Counted from the first letter of the stretch, positions 7,968-19,108 are shown. The stretch is DNA of 64,000 nucleotides from Streptomyces noursei (GCF_016917755.1 NZ_CP070326.1:3968001-4032000), one strand, 5' to 3'. Notes: generated from the letters alone by a model not told the origin. Program-made: numbers and translations.

Positions 7968-9247
7968 ACCGATTCCTTCCGGGTGGCGTGCGTGTACTGG
8001 CTCCACTTGCGGACGGCTGAACTGCCCGGCGCCAGGGAGTGAATCTTGGTGTTGAAGCCGCGGAGCATCTGGGCGACCCGCGGGTGGTGGGCAGCGCTAT
8101 CGGCGGAGATCGACATGGCGGTGGAGACAGCCGGTTCGAGGTCACCTTGGCCAAGTTGGGCGCATGCCAGGCGAGTGGTGGCGATGGCCTTCGACCGTTG
8201 CATGTGGGGTCGGAGAGCTGCCAAACACCGGTGCGCATGCGCTTCGGCCATCTCGTATTCGCCCAGTGCCAGGTACCCGGTGAGCGCAAGGGAATCCAGC
8301 TCGGCTTGGTCGTAGAACGAGGTCATCCATACGGGACGATCGGCCCTGAGATCGGCGCAGTCCATCGCACCCTGAGCTTGGTCGAAGCCGCGCCGGGTAG
8401 CTGTGACATTTCCCGCAACCCCTTGAATGGCAGCCTGCCTGGCCAGACCGAGGGAAGCGAACAATGGATCACGACGTGTGAGCGAGAGGCTTCGGGCAAC
8501 ATCATTTGCAGCCAGGGCTTCGGCTGGGCGCCTCATGTGCCGGTACAGCGTCCCGGCGTGTGACCAAATTCTGAACTTGATGGCCGGGTCGGCTGCCAAT
8601 TCGGCAAGGGCTTGCGCTTCCCGCATGTGAGCGATCGCGTCTTCGTAACGCTGACCGTCGATGGCGGCCCACATCGCCGAGGACCGGAATGCCGCCGCAC
8701 ATCCGTAGATGAAGGCACGGACCCGCTGGCTCGCGCTCCCGGAGTTCTGCAAGGCCAGGGCCTCGTCGGCGAGCGCCGCAGCTTTTTGCTCGATGCCGAG
8801 CCGGCCGCCGTGGCGGTGGTCGCTCACGATGATCTCGGTAAAGCGCTGTTGGAGCCGGACGACGTCGCTTGCTCCGATGCGGTGGTTGGAGGCGAACGCG
8901 GGTGTGGCTGAGGCGGCGGCTAAGGCCGTCCCAGCTGCGAGGAAACGACGACGTTCCACGGCGTCCTCCAAGGGTGCATCGGGCGCGGACGACGGGGCGC
9001 GGCCCCGCGGCACGAACCCTAAAGCGGTGGCGGGCAGGCCGGTGACCTTCTCTAGCGCGACCCGGGTCGCCGACTTGGGCCACCGCACCCGGCCCGCCTT
9101 CCAGTCACGGATCGATGAGCCGTCCAGCCCACCAAGCCTCCCGGTGAGGTCACCGACTGCCGAATTCACGGCATCGGCCAGCGAGTTGGAGCTGTGACCG
9201 TGCTCCTTCATCCAAGCCTCAAGCACTGTGTTCCGCAGGGCGTCCAT
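7964..9247 (-). CDS. XRE-type helix-turn-helix regulator with TPR-like helical domain
   Basis: 427 residues. The N-terminal ~75 residues contain a HTH-like segment (LTGRLGGLDGSSIRDWKAGR). An RRRFLAAG motif followed by a hydrophobic Ala-rich stretch (residues 99-119) looks like a Tat signal yet sits inside the protein. The remaining ~300 residues are helical repeats (ALADEALALQN, AEALAANDVARSLSL, ALGEYEMAEAHAHRCL) resembling the TPR-like sensor domain of Streptomyces XRE regulators. It is co-transcribed with the GNAT gene and divergent from two small genes; all four are probably under its control, which is inference. No ligand can be deduced. Confidence 0.78.
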   Translation of the reverse strand: MDALRNTVLEAWMKEHGHSSNSLADAVNSAVGDLTGRLGGLDGSSIRDWKAGRVRWPKSATRVALEKVTGLPATALGFVPRGRAPSSAPDAPLEDAVERRRFLAAGTALAAASATPAFASNHRIGASDVVRLQQRFTEIIVSDHRHGGRLGIEQKAAALADEALALQNSGSASQRVRAFIYGCAAAFRSSAMWAAIDGQRYEDAIAHMREAQALAELAADPAIKFRIWSHAGTLYRHMRRPAEALAANDVARSLSLTRRDPLFASLGLARQAAIQGVAGNVTATRRGFDQAQGAMDCADLRADRPVWMTSFYDQAELDSLALTGYLALGEYEMAEAHAHRCLAALRPHMQRSKAIATTRLACAQLGQGDLEPAVSTAMSISADSAAHHPRVAQMLRGFNTKIHSLAPGSSAVRKWSQYTHATRKESV

Positions 9248-9422
9248 GTACGCACGGTAGTCCCGCGATCACCAACTCGTCAGCCAAAGCGCCAGTCAAA
9301 TCGCCCTACGGGCTGCGCCGAAGAAGTCGCCCAATCTCCCTAATCACATCGCCCCGGCACGGCGTTAGCTGGCCATAAGCCGACCGTGACCGCGTCAGCA
9401 ACGCCTGGAGGACTGAAGCACG

Positions 9423-9746
9423 ATGTCGACTGACTCAACCGCTCGCCACGCCCTCGCCAACGCCGCTCCGCCCCCTCGTTCGGCACACGCCTTACGGACC
9501 GACACCAGCACCCTGCCGCCGGCGGCCAACGCACTCCGCCTTCAACAGGGCAGCCCCATCGGATGGGACGCCGTCCCCTCCCTGAAGATGTGGACGGTCG
9601 ACGAGATCACCGGCAATGCGTGCCCCTGCTGCCACTGCGTCTACAGCCTGGTACGGGAGAAGATCAGCGGTCCTGACGGGCGGCATTCCTGCCGCTTGTG
9701 CGCCGCCGCGCTTGGCGTCCCCGTGAGCACGGAAGCCACGCTATGA
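9423..9746 (+). CDS. Small Cys-rich protein (zinc-ribbon-like)
   Basis: 107 residues. The N-terminal ~50 residues are disordered-looking. The C-terminal half carries CPCCHC and, ~25 residues later, CRLC, a spacing compatible with one zinc ribbon. GGAGGA lies 11 bases before the ATG. Its stop overlaps the start of the next gene (ATGA). Function unknown; it is divergent from the XRE regulator and likely regulated with it. Confidence 0.6.
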   Translation: MSTDSTARHALANAAPPPRSAHALRTDTSTLPPAANALRLQQGSPIGWDAVPSLKMWTVDEITGNACPCCHCVYSLVREKISGPDGRHSCRLCAAALGVPVSTEATL

Positions 9747-9949
9747 CTTCGGGAAAGCTAAAGAGACTGCCGGAAGTGGGCGATGAGGTCGAATACGCCC
9801 CGGGGCGGATGGCCATCGTGACCGATATCCGCGAAGGCATTCCGTACCTGCGAAAGCCGGGAATCAAGGAATGGCGGGTGCAGGATCCGGCGTCTTTAAC
9901 GGTGATGCGGACTCGTGCCGAACGGATCGCGGCCAACGACTCTTCATGA
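9743..9949 (+). CDS. Small hypothetical protein, SH3-like strand pattern
   Basis: 68 residues starting at the ATG that overlaps the previous stop (ATGA). The sequence alternates short strands: LPEVGDEVEYAPG, RMAIVTDIREG, EWRVQDPASLTVM. This resembles the two small proteins at 21169-21659 in the RiPP cluster ('PEVGDLVVAV', 'PPGTVVYDVVAG'). I infer a shared small beta-barrel family that accompanies XRE regulators. No catalytic motif is visible. Confidence 0.6.
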   Translation: MTSGKLKRLPEVGDEVEYAPGRMAIVTDIREGIPYLRKPGIKEWRVQDPASLTVMRTRAERIAANDSS

Positions 9950-10165
9950 GGAAGGGAATGCCGTTGGCCCCACCCCACCCGGCTCGCGGTTCTCGCTGAC
10001 GTCGCGCTTGTAAGAGGCAGTCGACAAGCGAAAGGTCGCGACCGCTGCCACTAAGCCGAGGAGCGGGGCACCGATATTGGTGATATGAGGGAGATCGAGA
10101 ACGCTGGCCACTCCCTGAGCCTGACACCTGGTCACCGTCACTGAAGGCGGTTCGCCAAACTTCAT
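9944..10165 (-). CDS. Possible small membrane protein or gene remnant
   Basis: 73 codons from an ATG at 10165, with one hydrophobic stretch (ITNIGAPLLGLVAAVATF) followed by basic residues, as in a single-pass membrane protein. Third-position G/C is lower than in neighbouring genes and a TTA codon is present, so it may be a decayed remnant or foreign DNA. No good ribosome site. The rest of 9950-10289 shows nothing else. Confidence 0.3.
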   Translation of the reverse strand: MKFGEPPSVTVTRCQAQGVASVLDLPHITNIGAPLLGLVAAVATFRLSTASYKRDVSENREPGGVGPTAFPSS

Positions 10166-10289
10166 TGGCGAAGTCAGCTCAAGACTCCCAGCCCGCGTGA
10201 TCAGCCGCCCTGCACGGGCCAACGCGGGGGTGGGTGGCGGGGGTGTCATGCCTCATGGGCAATGGCACCCCGGAGCCGTAGACCGTTCC

Positions 10290-11183
10290 CTACCCCCACG
10301 GCACCCGGACGACCCCCTCCTGGATCACCGACACCACCAGCTGCCCGTCGGCGGTGAAGATGCGGCCCTGGCCCAGGCCCCGCCCGGCCTGGGCGGTTGG
10401 CGACTCCTGGTCGTAGAGCAGCCACTCGTCGGCGCGCAGCGGGCGGTGGAACCACATCGCGTGGTCCAGGCTCGCGCCGACCACGTCGCCCACCGCCCAG
10501 CCGCCGCGGCCGTGCGCCAGCAGGATCGAGTCCAGCAGCGTCATGTCGGAGACGTAGGTGACCAGGCAGACGTCGAGCAGCGGACGGGGGATCTCGCCGT
10601 CGTCGTCCAGCTTGCCGTGGGTGCGGAACCAGACCTGGGAGCGGGGCTCGCGCGGCTGCCCGACGGTGACGTAGGGCGGCTCGTCGACGTACCGCAGGTC
10701 GATCGCGGCCCGGGCCTCCAGCAGCCGCTCGGCGACCTCCGGCGAGAGGTACCGCTCGGCGTGCCGGGGCAGCATCTCGGCGGCGGTGGGCAGCTCCAGC
10801 GGATCCGGCGCGGCCGGCATCGGCTCCTGGTGCTCCAGCGCCGCCTCCTCCTGCGCGTGGAAGGACGCGGTGAGGTGGAAGATCGGCTTGCCGTGCTGGA
10901 CGGCGACCACCCGCCGGGTGGTGAAGGACCGCCCGTCGCGGATCCGGTCGACGGTGTAGACGATGGGTGCGCCGGGGTCGCCGGGGCGCAGGAAGTAGGC
11001 GTGCAGCGAGTGCGGCGGCCGGTCGGCGGGGACCGTGCGGCCGGCCGCGACCAGTGCCTGCGCGGCGACCTGGCCGCCGAAGACCCGGGGCACGACCGAG
11101 GCGCGGCTCAGGCCGCGGAAGATGTCCTGCTCGATCCGCTCCAGGGCGAGCAGATCGAGCAGCGACTGCAGTGCGTCGTTCAC
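10290..11183 (-). CDS. tesB: Acyl-CoA thioesterase II
   Basis: 297 residues, the double hot-dog fold of TesB. The N-terminal half has RVFGGQVAAQALVAAGRTVP and HSLHAYFLRPGDP; the C-terminal half has SLDHAMWFHRP and DEWLLYDQESPTA with the expected Asp and Gln/Thr catalytic positions. It hydrolyses acyl-CoA to free acid and CoA in the cytoplasm. Located 21 bp downstream of an acyl-CoA dehydrogenase on the same strand, so probably one operon for acyl-CoA turnover. Full length. Confidence 0.92.
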   Translation of the reverse strand: MNDALQSLLDLLALERIEQDIFRGLSRASVVPRVFGGQVAAQALVAAGRTVPADRPPHSLHAYFLRPGDPGAPIVYTVDRIRDGRSFTTRRVVAVQHGKPIFHLTASFHAQEEAALEHQEPMPAAPDPLELPTAAEMLPRHAERYLSPEVAERLLEARAAIDLRYVDEPPYVTVGQPREPRSQVWFRTHGKLDDDGEIPRPLLDVCLVTYVSDMTLLDSILLAHGRGGWAVGDVVGASLDHAMWFHRPLRADEWLLYDQESPTAQAGRGLGQGRIFTADGQLVVSVIQEGVVRVPWG

Positions 11184-11204
11184 GTGCGTGCGGCCCTTAC
11201 GCCC

Positions 11205-12362
11205 TTACAGGCCCATGGACTTGGCGATGATGGACTTCATGACCTCGCTGGTGCCGCCGTAGATGCGGTTGACGCGGTTGTCGGCGTAGAGGCGGGCGAT
11301 CGGGTACTCGTTCATGAAGCCGTAGCCGCCGTGGAGTTGGAGGCAGCGGTCGATGACGCGGTGGGCGACCTCGGTGCAGAAGAGCTTGGCGGAGGCGGCC
11401 TCGGCCGCGGTCAGCTCGCCGGCGTCCAGGGCCTCCAGGGCGCGGTCGGCGACGGCCTCGGCGGCGTCCACCTCGGCCTGGCAGGCGGCCAGTTCGAACT
11501 TGGTGTTCTGGAAGGAGGCGACGGTCTTGCCGAAGACGGTGCGCTCCTGCACGTACTGCTGCGCGAACCGGACGGCGGCCTTGGCCTGCGCGTACGCGCC
11601 GAAGGCGATGCCCCAGCGCTCGGAGGGCAGGTTCTGGCCGAGGTAGGAGAAGCCCTTGTTCTCCTCGCCGAGCAGGTCCTCGACGGGCACCTTGACATCG
11701 ACGAAGGCCAGCTCGGCGGTGTCGGAGACCTTCAGGCCGAGCTTGTCGAGCTTGCGGCCGATCGAGTAGCCCTCGGACTTCGTGTCGACGGCGAAGAGGG
11801 AGATACCGAAGCGGCGGTCGTCCTCGCGCGGAGCGGAGGTGCGGGCGCAGACGATGACGCGGTCGGCGTGCACGCCGCCGGTGATGAAGGTCTTGGCGCC
11901 GTTGAGGACGTAGTGGGTGCCGTCGGCGGAGAGCTTGGCGGTGGTCTTCATGCCGGCGACGTCGGAGCCGGTGCCCGGCTCGGTCATCGCCAGGGCCCAC
12001 ATCTCCTCGCCGGAGACGAACTTGGGCAGATAGCGCTTTTGCTGCTCCTCGGTGGCGAGCATCTGGAGGTACGGCAGGCCGAGCAGCACATGGACGCCGG
12101 AGCCGCCGAAGCTGACGCCGGCGCGGGCGGTCTCCTCGTACATCACGGCCTCGAACTTGTGCGAGTCGATGCCGGCGCCGCCGAACTCCTCGGGCACGCG
12201 GATGCCGAAGACGCCCAGCTCGGCGAGCTTGTAGTAGAAGTCGCGGGGCGCCTGGCCGGCGGCGCACCAGTCGTCGTAGACCGGTACGACCTCGGCCTCG
12301 ATGAAGGCGCGTATGGTCTCCCGGAACGCCTCGTGATCCTCGTTGAACACCGTCCGGCGCAT
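11205..12362 (-). CDS. Acyl-CoA dehydrogenase
   Basis: 385 residues, typical for the family. FAD-binding and substrate motifs are present: LAMTEPGTGSDVAG (~125), TFITGGVHADRVIVCAR, and C-terminal QLHGGYGFMNEYPIARLY and IYGGTSEVMK. It oxidises an acyl-CoA to the 2-enoyl-CoA, passing electrons to ETF; chain length preference is not evident. I chose the ATG at 12362 because AAGGAGG lies eight bases upstream; a GTG seven codons earlier is possible. It sits between the TetR gene and tesB, all on the minus strand. Confidence 0.9.
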   Translation of the reverse strand: MRRTVFNEDHEAFRETIRAFIEAEVVPVYDDWCAAGQAPRDFYYKLAELGVFGIRVPEEFGGAGIDSHKFEAVMYEETARAGVSFGGSGVHVLLGLPYLQMLATEEQQKRYLPKFVSGEEMWALAMTEPGTGSDVAGMKTTAKLSADGTHYVLNGAKTFITGGVHADRVIVCARTSAPREDDRRFGISLFAVDTKSEGYSIGRKLDKLGLKVSDTAELAFVDVKVPVEDLLGEENKGFSYLGQNLPSERWGIAFGAYAQAKAAVRFAQQYVQERTVFGKTVASFQNTKFELAACQAEVDAAEAVADRALEALDAGELTAAEAASAKLFCTEVAHRVIDRCLQLHGGYGFMNEYPIARLYADNRVNRIYGGTSEVMKSIIAKSMGL

Positions 12363-12506
12363 GCCCTCGGCCTCCTTCGCCACCCTGCTTGGCTAAGCGT
12401 TTGCTCAGCGAAAGCTACCCGCCGGTCACCAAGGCTGTCCAGAGGTGGGACGGGCCCGCGGCCGACCGCGGAAGCGGTGGCCGACGGGCCCGGCAGGGCT
12501 TGCCGC

Positions 12507-13163
12507 TCAGCCCGCCCGGCGGGACGCCGCGACGCCCTCCGCGACCACCGGCGCGACCGCCGCCCCGTCGGCGTCGACCGCCCCGAACGCCCCCAGCGCC
12601 AGCCGGTGCAGCAGCCGCGCCATCTCCGCGCGGCCCGGGAGGGAGCCCGGGCGGCCCAGGTGCGGGGTGGAGTTCAGCAGCCCGAAGACCGCGTGCACGG
12701 CGGCCCGCACCTCGGACTCCGCCGACTCGGGGTGGACCTGCCGGACGACCTCCACCCACAGCTCGACGTACTGCCGCTGGAGCTGCCGCACCCGCTTGCG
12801 GTCGGCCTCCCGCAGGCGGTCCAGCTCGCGGTCGTGCAGGGTGATCAGGGGCCGGTCGTCGAGCGCGAAGTCGATGTGCCCGTCGATCAGTGCGTCGAGC
12901 ACCGCCGAGGGGGTCTGGCCGCCCTCCTCGATCCGCATCCGGCCGCCGGCCAGCAGCCGCTCGCTGATCCCGACGAGGAGTTCGGCGAGCATCGCGTCCT
13001 TGCCGGCGAAGTGCCGGTAGAGCCCGGGGCCGGAGATGCCCACGGCCGCCCCTATCTCGTCCACGCCGACGCCGTGGAAGCCGCGCTCCGCGAAGAGCCG
13101 GGCGGCCTCCTTGAGGATCTGCTCGCGGCGGCTGGTCGGGGCGGGGGCGTGCGCATTGCTCAT
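12507..13163 (-). CDS. accR: TetR-family repressor, AccR-like
   Basis: 218 residues. Classic TetR N-terminus: EQILKEAARLFAERGFHGVGVDEIGAAVGISGPGLYRHFAGKDAML is split here as helix 1, turn and recognition helix at residues ~13-58. The C-terminal ligand domain is helical. It is divergent from accD1, with two GTTAA-N6-TTAAC-like operators between the genes. That position and motif match AccR, a short-chain acyl-CoA-responsive repressor described in Streptomyces. It probably controls accD1A1-hmgL-acdH and itself. The symbol rests on context and operator motif, not on a search. Confidence 0.8.
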   Translation of the reverse strand: MSNAHAPAPTSRREQILKEAARLFAERGFHGVGVDEIGAAVGISGPGLYRHFAGKDAMLAELLVGISERLLAGGRMRIEEGGQTPSAVLDALIDGHIDFALDDRPLITLHDRELDRLREADRKRVRQLQRQYVELWVEVVRQVHPESAESEVRAAVHAVFGLLNSTPHLGRPGSLPGRAEMARLLHRLALGAFGAVDADGAAVAPVVAEGVAASRRAG

Positions 13164-13185
13164 GCCGTCGATTGTAGACAGCCGG

Positions 13186-13201
13186 GTTAGTGGTCGTTAA
13201 C
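13186..13201. promoter_or_regulatory. Operator 1 for the TetR repressor (imperfect)
   Basis: GTTAGTGGTCGTTAAC fits GTTAA-N6-TTAAC with one mismatch in the left arm. It lies 23 bp from the repressor start and 98 bp from accD1. Confidence 0.65.
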
Positions 13202-13215
13202 CTGAGGGGAAAGAG

Positions 13216-13231
13216 GTTAACGCCCATTAAC
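13216..13231. promoter_or_regulatory. Operator 2 for the TetR repressor (perfect)
   Basis: GTTAACGCCCATTAAC is an exact GTTAA-N6-TTAAC palindrome. Its centre is 30 bp from that of operator 1, so both dimers would bind the same face of the helix. A wider inverted repeat (CGTTAACCT at 13195 and AGGTTAACG at 13214) spans both sites. Confidence 0.75.
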
Positions 13232-13298
13232 CCGCCTGGCCCCGGACACACCCCGCGGCACCCGGCGGGCAGCCGACCGAGCGAGGGGGCCCATAGCG

Positions 13299-14939
13299 AT
13301 GGAGGCCATCGAGCAGGCACCGGTGCTGACCGGCACCGACGACCCGGCGTCCGACGCCTGGCGGGCCAACGAGGCCGCGCACCGCGAGCTGTCCGGGCAA
13401 CTGCGCGAGAAGCTGGCCGCGGCCCGGCTGGGCGGCGGCGAGAAGGCCCGGGCCCGGCACACCGCCCGCGGCAAGCTGCTGCCCCGCGACCGGGTGGACG
13501 CACTGCTGGACCCCGGCTCCCCGTTCCTGGAGCTGGCGCCGCTGGCGGCGGACGGGATGTACGACGGGGCCGCGCCGGCCGCCGGGGTGATCGCCGGCAT
13601 CGGCCGGGTCAGCGGCCGGGAGACCCTGATCGTCGCCAACGACGCCACCGTCAAGGGCGGCACGTACTACCCGATGACGGTCAAGAAGCACCTGCGCGCC
13701 CAGGAGGTGGCGCTGGAGAACCGCCTCCCGTGCCTGTACCTCGTCGACTCCGGCGGCGCGTTCCTGCCGATGCAGGACGAGGTCTTCCCCGACCGCGAGC
13801 ACTTCGGGCGGATCTTCTACAACCAGGCCCGGATGTCCGCCGCCCGCATCCCGCAGATCGCCGCGGTCCTCGGGTCCTGCACGGCCGGCGGCGCCTACGT
13901 CCCGGCGATGAGCGACGAGGCGGTGATCGTGCGGAACCAGGGCACGATCTTCCTCGGCGGCCCCCCGCTGGTGAAGGCCGCCACCGGCGAGGAGGTCAGC
14001 GCCGAGGAACTGGGCGGCGGCGAGGTGCACTCCCGCACCTCCGGCGTCACCGACCACCTCGCGGAGGACGACGCGCACGCCCTGCGGATCGTCCGCACCA
14101 TCGTCGCCACCCTCGGCGACCGCCCGCCGCTGCCCTGGTCCGTCCGGCCCGTCGAGGAGCCCAAGGCCGACCCCGCCGGGCTCTACGGCGCGGTGCCGGT
14201 GGACTCCCGCACGCCCTACGACGTCCGCGAGGTGATCGCCCGGATCGTCGACGGCTCCCGCTTCGCCGAGTTCAAGGCCGAGTACGGCACCACCCTGGTC
14301 ACCGGCTTCGCCCACGTGCACGGCCACCCGGTGGGGATCGTCGCCAACAACGGCATCCTGTTCTCCGAATCCGCCCAGAAGGGCGCCCACTTCATCGAGC
14401 TGTGCGACCAGCGCGGCATCCCGCTGCTGTTCCTCCAGAACATCTCCGGCTTCATGGTCGGCCGGGACTACGAGGCGGGCGGCATCGCCAAGCACGGCGC
14501 GAAGATGGTCACCGCGGTCGCCTGCGCCCGCGTCCCCAAGCTGACCGTCGTCATCGGCGGCTCCTACGGAGCGGGCAACTACTCGATGTGCGGCCGCGCC
14601 TACTCCCCCCGCTTCCTGTGGATGTGGCCCAACGCCAAGATCTCGGTGATGGGCGGCGAGCAGGCCGCGTCCGTCCTCGCCACCGTCAAGCGCGACCAGT
14701 TGGAGGCGCGCGGCGAGGAGTGGAGCGCGGCGGACGAGACCGCCTTCAAGGACCCGATCCGCGCCCAGTACGAGAACCAGGGCAACGCCTACTACGCGAC
14801 CGCCCGGCTGTGGGACGACGGCGTCATCGACCCGCTGGAGACCCGCCAGGTGCTCGGCCTGGCGCTGACCGCCTGCGCCAACGCCCCCCTGCCCCAACGG
14901 GACGACGCAGCGCCGGCCTTCGGCGTCTTCCGGATGTGA
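13299..14939 (+). CDS. accD1: Acyl-CoA carboxylase carboxyltransferase (beta) subunit, methylcrotonyl-CoA type
   Basis: 546 residues with the two crotonase-fold halves of biotin-dependent carboxyltransferases. Visible blocks are YLVDSGGAFLPMQDEVFPD (the methylcrotonyl-CoA carboxylase-type signature), GSCTAGGAYVPAMSDE, FLQNISGFMVGRDYEAGGI and VVIGGSYGAGNYSMCGRAY. It transfers CO2 from carboxybiotin on the next gene's product to the acyl-CoA, most likely 3-methylcrotonyl-CoA in leucine degradation given hmgL downstream. ATG at 13299 follows a purine-rich ribosome site. First gene of a four-gene operon. Confidence 0.9.
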   Translation: MEAIEQAPVLTGTDDPASDAWRANEAAHRELSGQLREKLAAARLGGGEKARARHTARGKLLPRDRVDALLDPGSPFLELAPLAADGMYDGAAPAAGVIAGIGRVSGRETLIVANDATVKGGTYYPMTVKKHLRAQEVALENRLPCLYLVDSGGAFLPMQDEVFPDREHFGRIFYNQARMSAARIPQIAAVLGSCTAGGAYVPAMSDEAVIVRNQGTIFLGGPPLVKAATGEEVSAEELGGGEVHSRTSGVTDHLAEDDAHALRIVRTIVATLGDRPPLPWSVRPVEEPKADPAGLYGAVPVDSRTPYDVREVIARIVDGSRFAEFKAEYGTTLVTGFAHVHGHPVGIVANNGILFSESAQKGAHFIELCDQRGIPLLFLQNISGFMVGRDYEAGGIAKHGAKMVTAVACARVPKLTVVIGGSYGAGNYSMCGRAYSPRFLWMWPNAKISVMGGEQAASVLATVKRDQLEARGEEWSAADETAFKDPIRAQYENQGNAYYATARLWDDGVIDPLETRQVLGLALTACANAPLPQRDDAAPAFGVFRM

Positions 14940-14947
14940 GAGGACCT

Positions 14948-16974
<2,027 letters not shown>

Positions 16975-16978
<4 letters not shown>

Positions 16979-17931
16979 CCACCGACGGCGCACCGGCGAC
17001 CGGACTTCCCATGGAAGTGGCCGCGGAGGGCCTGCCCACCCGCGTGCGGATCCACGAGGTCGGTCCGCGCGACGGCCTCCAGAACGAGCAGGCGGTGGTC
17101 CCCACCGAGGTCAAGGCGGAGTTCATCCACCGGCTGGCCGCCGCCGGCCTGCCGGTCGTCGAGGCCACCAGCTTCGTGCACCCCAAGTGGGTGCCCCAAC
17201 TCGCCGACGCCGAGCAGCTGTTCCCGATGCTGGGCGACCTGGACCCGCGGCGGCTGCCGGTGCTGGTGCCCAACGAACGGGGGCTGGAGCGCGCCCTGGC
17301 GCTGGGCGCCCGCCGGATCGCGGTGTTCGGCAGCGTCACCGAGTCGTTCGCCAAGGCCAACCTCAACCGCACCGTCGACGAGTCGCTGGCCATGTTCGCG
17401 CCGGTCGTCCGGCGGGCCCGGGACGAGAACATGCACGTCCGCGGCTACCTCTCGATGTGCTTCGGCGACCCGTGGGAGGGCCCGGTGCCGATCGCCCAGG
17501 TCGTCCGGGTCTGCCGGGCCCTCCTCGACCTGGGCTGCGACGAGTTGAGCCTGGGCGACACCATCGGCGCGGGCACCCCCGGCCACGTCCAGCACCTGCT
17601 CGCCGCGCTCAACGAGGCCGGGGTGCCCACCACCCGGCTGGGCGTACATTTCCACGACACTTACGGACAGGCTCTGGCCAATACCTTCGCCGCGCTCCAG
17701 CACGGCGTCACCACCGTCGACGCCTCGGCGGGCGGCCTGGGCGGCTGCCCATACGCCAAGAGCGCCACCGGCAACCTCGCCACCGAAGACCTCGTGTGGA
17801 TGCTGCACGGCCTCGGCATCGAGACCGGCATCGACCTGGGGCGGCTGACCGAGGCCAGCGAGTGGCTGGCCGGGTTCCTGGGCCGCCCCAGCCCTTCACG
17901 CACCGTCCGCGCCCTCTCCCGCAAGGAGTGA
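16975..17931 (+). CDS. hmgL: Hydroxymethylglutaryl-CoA lyase
   Basis: 318 residues, HMGL-like TIM barrel. Key motifs are VGPRDGLQNE (~30), EATSFVHPKWVPQLAD, VHFHDTYGQALAN (metal-binding HxH) and GGLGGCPYAKSATGN with the catalytic Cys. It cleaves HMG-CoA to acetoacetate and acetyl-CoA, the last step of leucine breakdown. The start overlaps accA1 by four bases, so translation is coupled. This strongly supports a methylcrotonyl-CoA substrate for the carboxylase. Confidence 0.93.
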
Positions 17932-17938
17932 GTGACCC

Positions 17939-19093
17939 ATGTCCCTGGACCACCGCCTGCCCGAAGAGTTGGAAGAACTCCGGCGCACGGTCGAGGCGTT
18001 CGCACACGACGTCGTCGCCCCGGAGATCGGCGCGTACTACGAGCAGCACGCCTTCCCCTACGACATAGTCCGCCAGATGGGCCAGATGGGCCTGTTCGGC
18101 CTGCCGTTCCCCGAGGAGTACGGCGGGATGGGCGGCGACTACCTGGCGCTCGGCATCGCCCTGGAGGAACTGGCCCGGGTCGACTCCTCGGTGGCCATCA
18201 CCCTGGAGGCCGGGGTCTCGCTGGGCGCCATGCCCGTCTACCGCTTCGGCACCGAGGAGCAGAAGCGGGAGTGGCTGCCGAAGCTGTGCAGCGGCGAGAT
18301 GCTCGGCGCCTTCGGCCTCACCGAGCCGGACGGCGGTTCGGACGCCGGCGCCACCCGCACCACCGCGGTGCGCGAGGGCGACGACTGGGTGATCAACGGC
18401 AGCAAGTGCTTCATCACCAACTCCGGCACCGACATCACCGGCCTGGTGACGGTCACCGCGGTCACCGGCCGCAAGGACGACGGCTCCCCGCTGATCTCCG
18501 CGATCGTCGTGCCGTCCGGCACCCCCGGCTTCACGGTCGCCGCCCCGTACTCCAAGGTCGGCTGGAACGCCTCGGACACCCGTGAGCTGTCCTTCTCCGA
18601 CGTCCGGGTCCCGGTCGGCAACCTCCTCGGCGAGGAGGGCCGGGGCTACGCACAGTTCCTGCGGACCCTCGACGAGGGCCGGGTCGCCATCGCCGCACTG
18701 GCCACCGGTCTGGCCCAGGGCTGCGTGGACGAGTCGGTGCGGTACGCCAAGGAGCGGCACGCCTTCGGCCGCCCGATCGGCGCCAACCAGGCCATCCAGT
18801 TCAAGCTGGCCGACATGGAGATGCGCGCCCACACCTCCCGGCTGGCCTGGCGCGACGCCGCCTCCCGGCTGGTGCACGGCGAACCGTTCAAGAAGGAGGC
18901 GGCGCTCGCCAAGCTCTACTCCTCCGAGATCGCGGTGGACAACGCCCGCGAGGCCACCCAGATCCATGGCGGCTACGGCTTCATGAACGAGTACCCGGTC
19001 GCCCGGATGTGGCGGGACGCCAAGATCCTGGAGATCGGCGAGGGCACCAGTGAGGTCCAACGCATGCTGATCGCACGGGAGTTGGGGTTCTAG
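17939..19093 (+). CDS. acdH: Acyl-CoA dehydrogenase, probably isovaleryl-CoA / branched-chain type
   Basis: 384 residues with FAD/substrate motifs AFGLTEPDGGSDAGA, CFITNSGTDITG and QIHGGYGFMNEYPVARMW plus EIGEGTSEVQ. It would oxidise branched short-chain acyl-CoA (isovaleryl-CoA to methylcrotonyl-CoA), which fits its place after hmgL. AAGGAG lies ten bases before the ATG and the gap to hmgL is seven bases. In S. coelicolor the acdH gene occupies this place, as I recall. A strong hairpin ends the operon. Confidence 0.88.
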   Translation: MSLDHRLPEELEELRRTVEAFAHDVVAPEIGAYYEQHAFPYDIVRQMGQMGLFGLPFPEEYGGMGGDYLALGIALEELARVDSSVAITLEAGVSLGAMPVYRFGTEEQKREWLPKLCSGEMLGAFGLTEPDGGSDAGATRTTAVREGDDWVINGSKCFITNSGTDITGLVTVTAVTGRKDDGSPLISAIVVPSGTPGFTVAAPYSKVGWNASDTRELSFSDVRVPVGNLLGEEGRGYAQFLRTLDEGRVAIAALATGLAQGCVDESVRYAKERHAFGRPIGANQAIQFKLADMEMRAHTSRLAWRDAASRLVHGEPFKKEAALAKLYSSEIAVDNAREATQIHGGYGFMNEYPVARMWRDAKILEIGEGTSEVQRMLIARELGF

Positions 19094-19108
19094 AGCGAAA
19101 ACCATCCG

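Noticed and set aside
9301..9354. Three TCGCCC motifs before the 9423 gene as operator repeats
   Set aside because: Spacing is irregular (26 and 22 bases) and the hexamer is common at this GC content.
10197..13190. 997-codon open frame opposite tesB, acyl-CoA dehydrogenase and TetR genes
   Set aside because: It is antisense to three well-recognised genes and its translation is Val/Gly/Ala/Asp-rich low-complexity, as expected from high-GC shadow frames.
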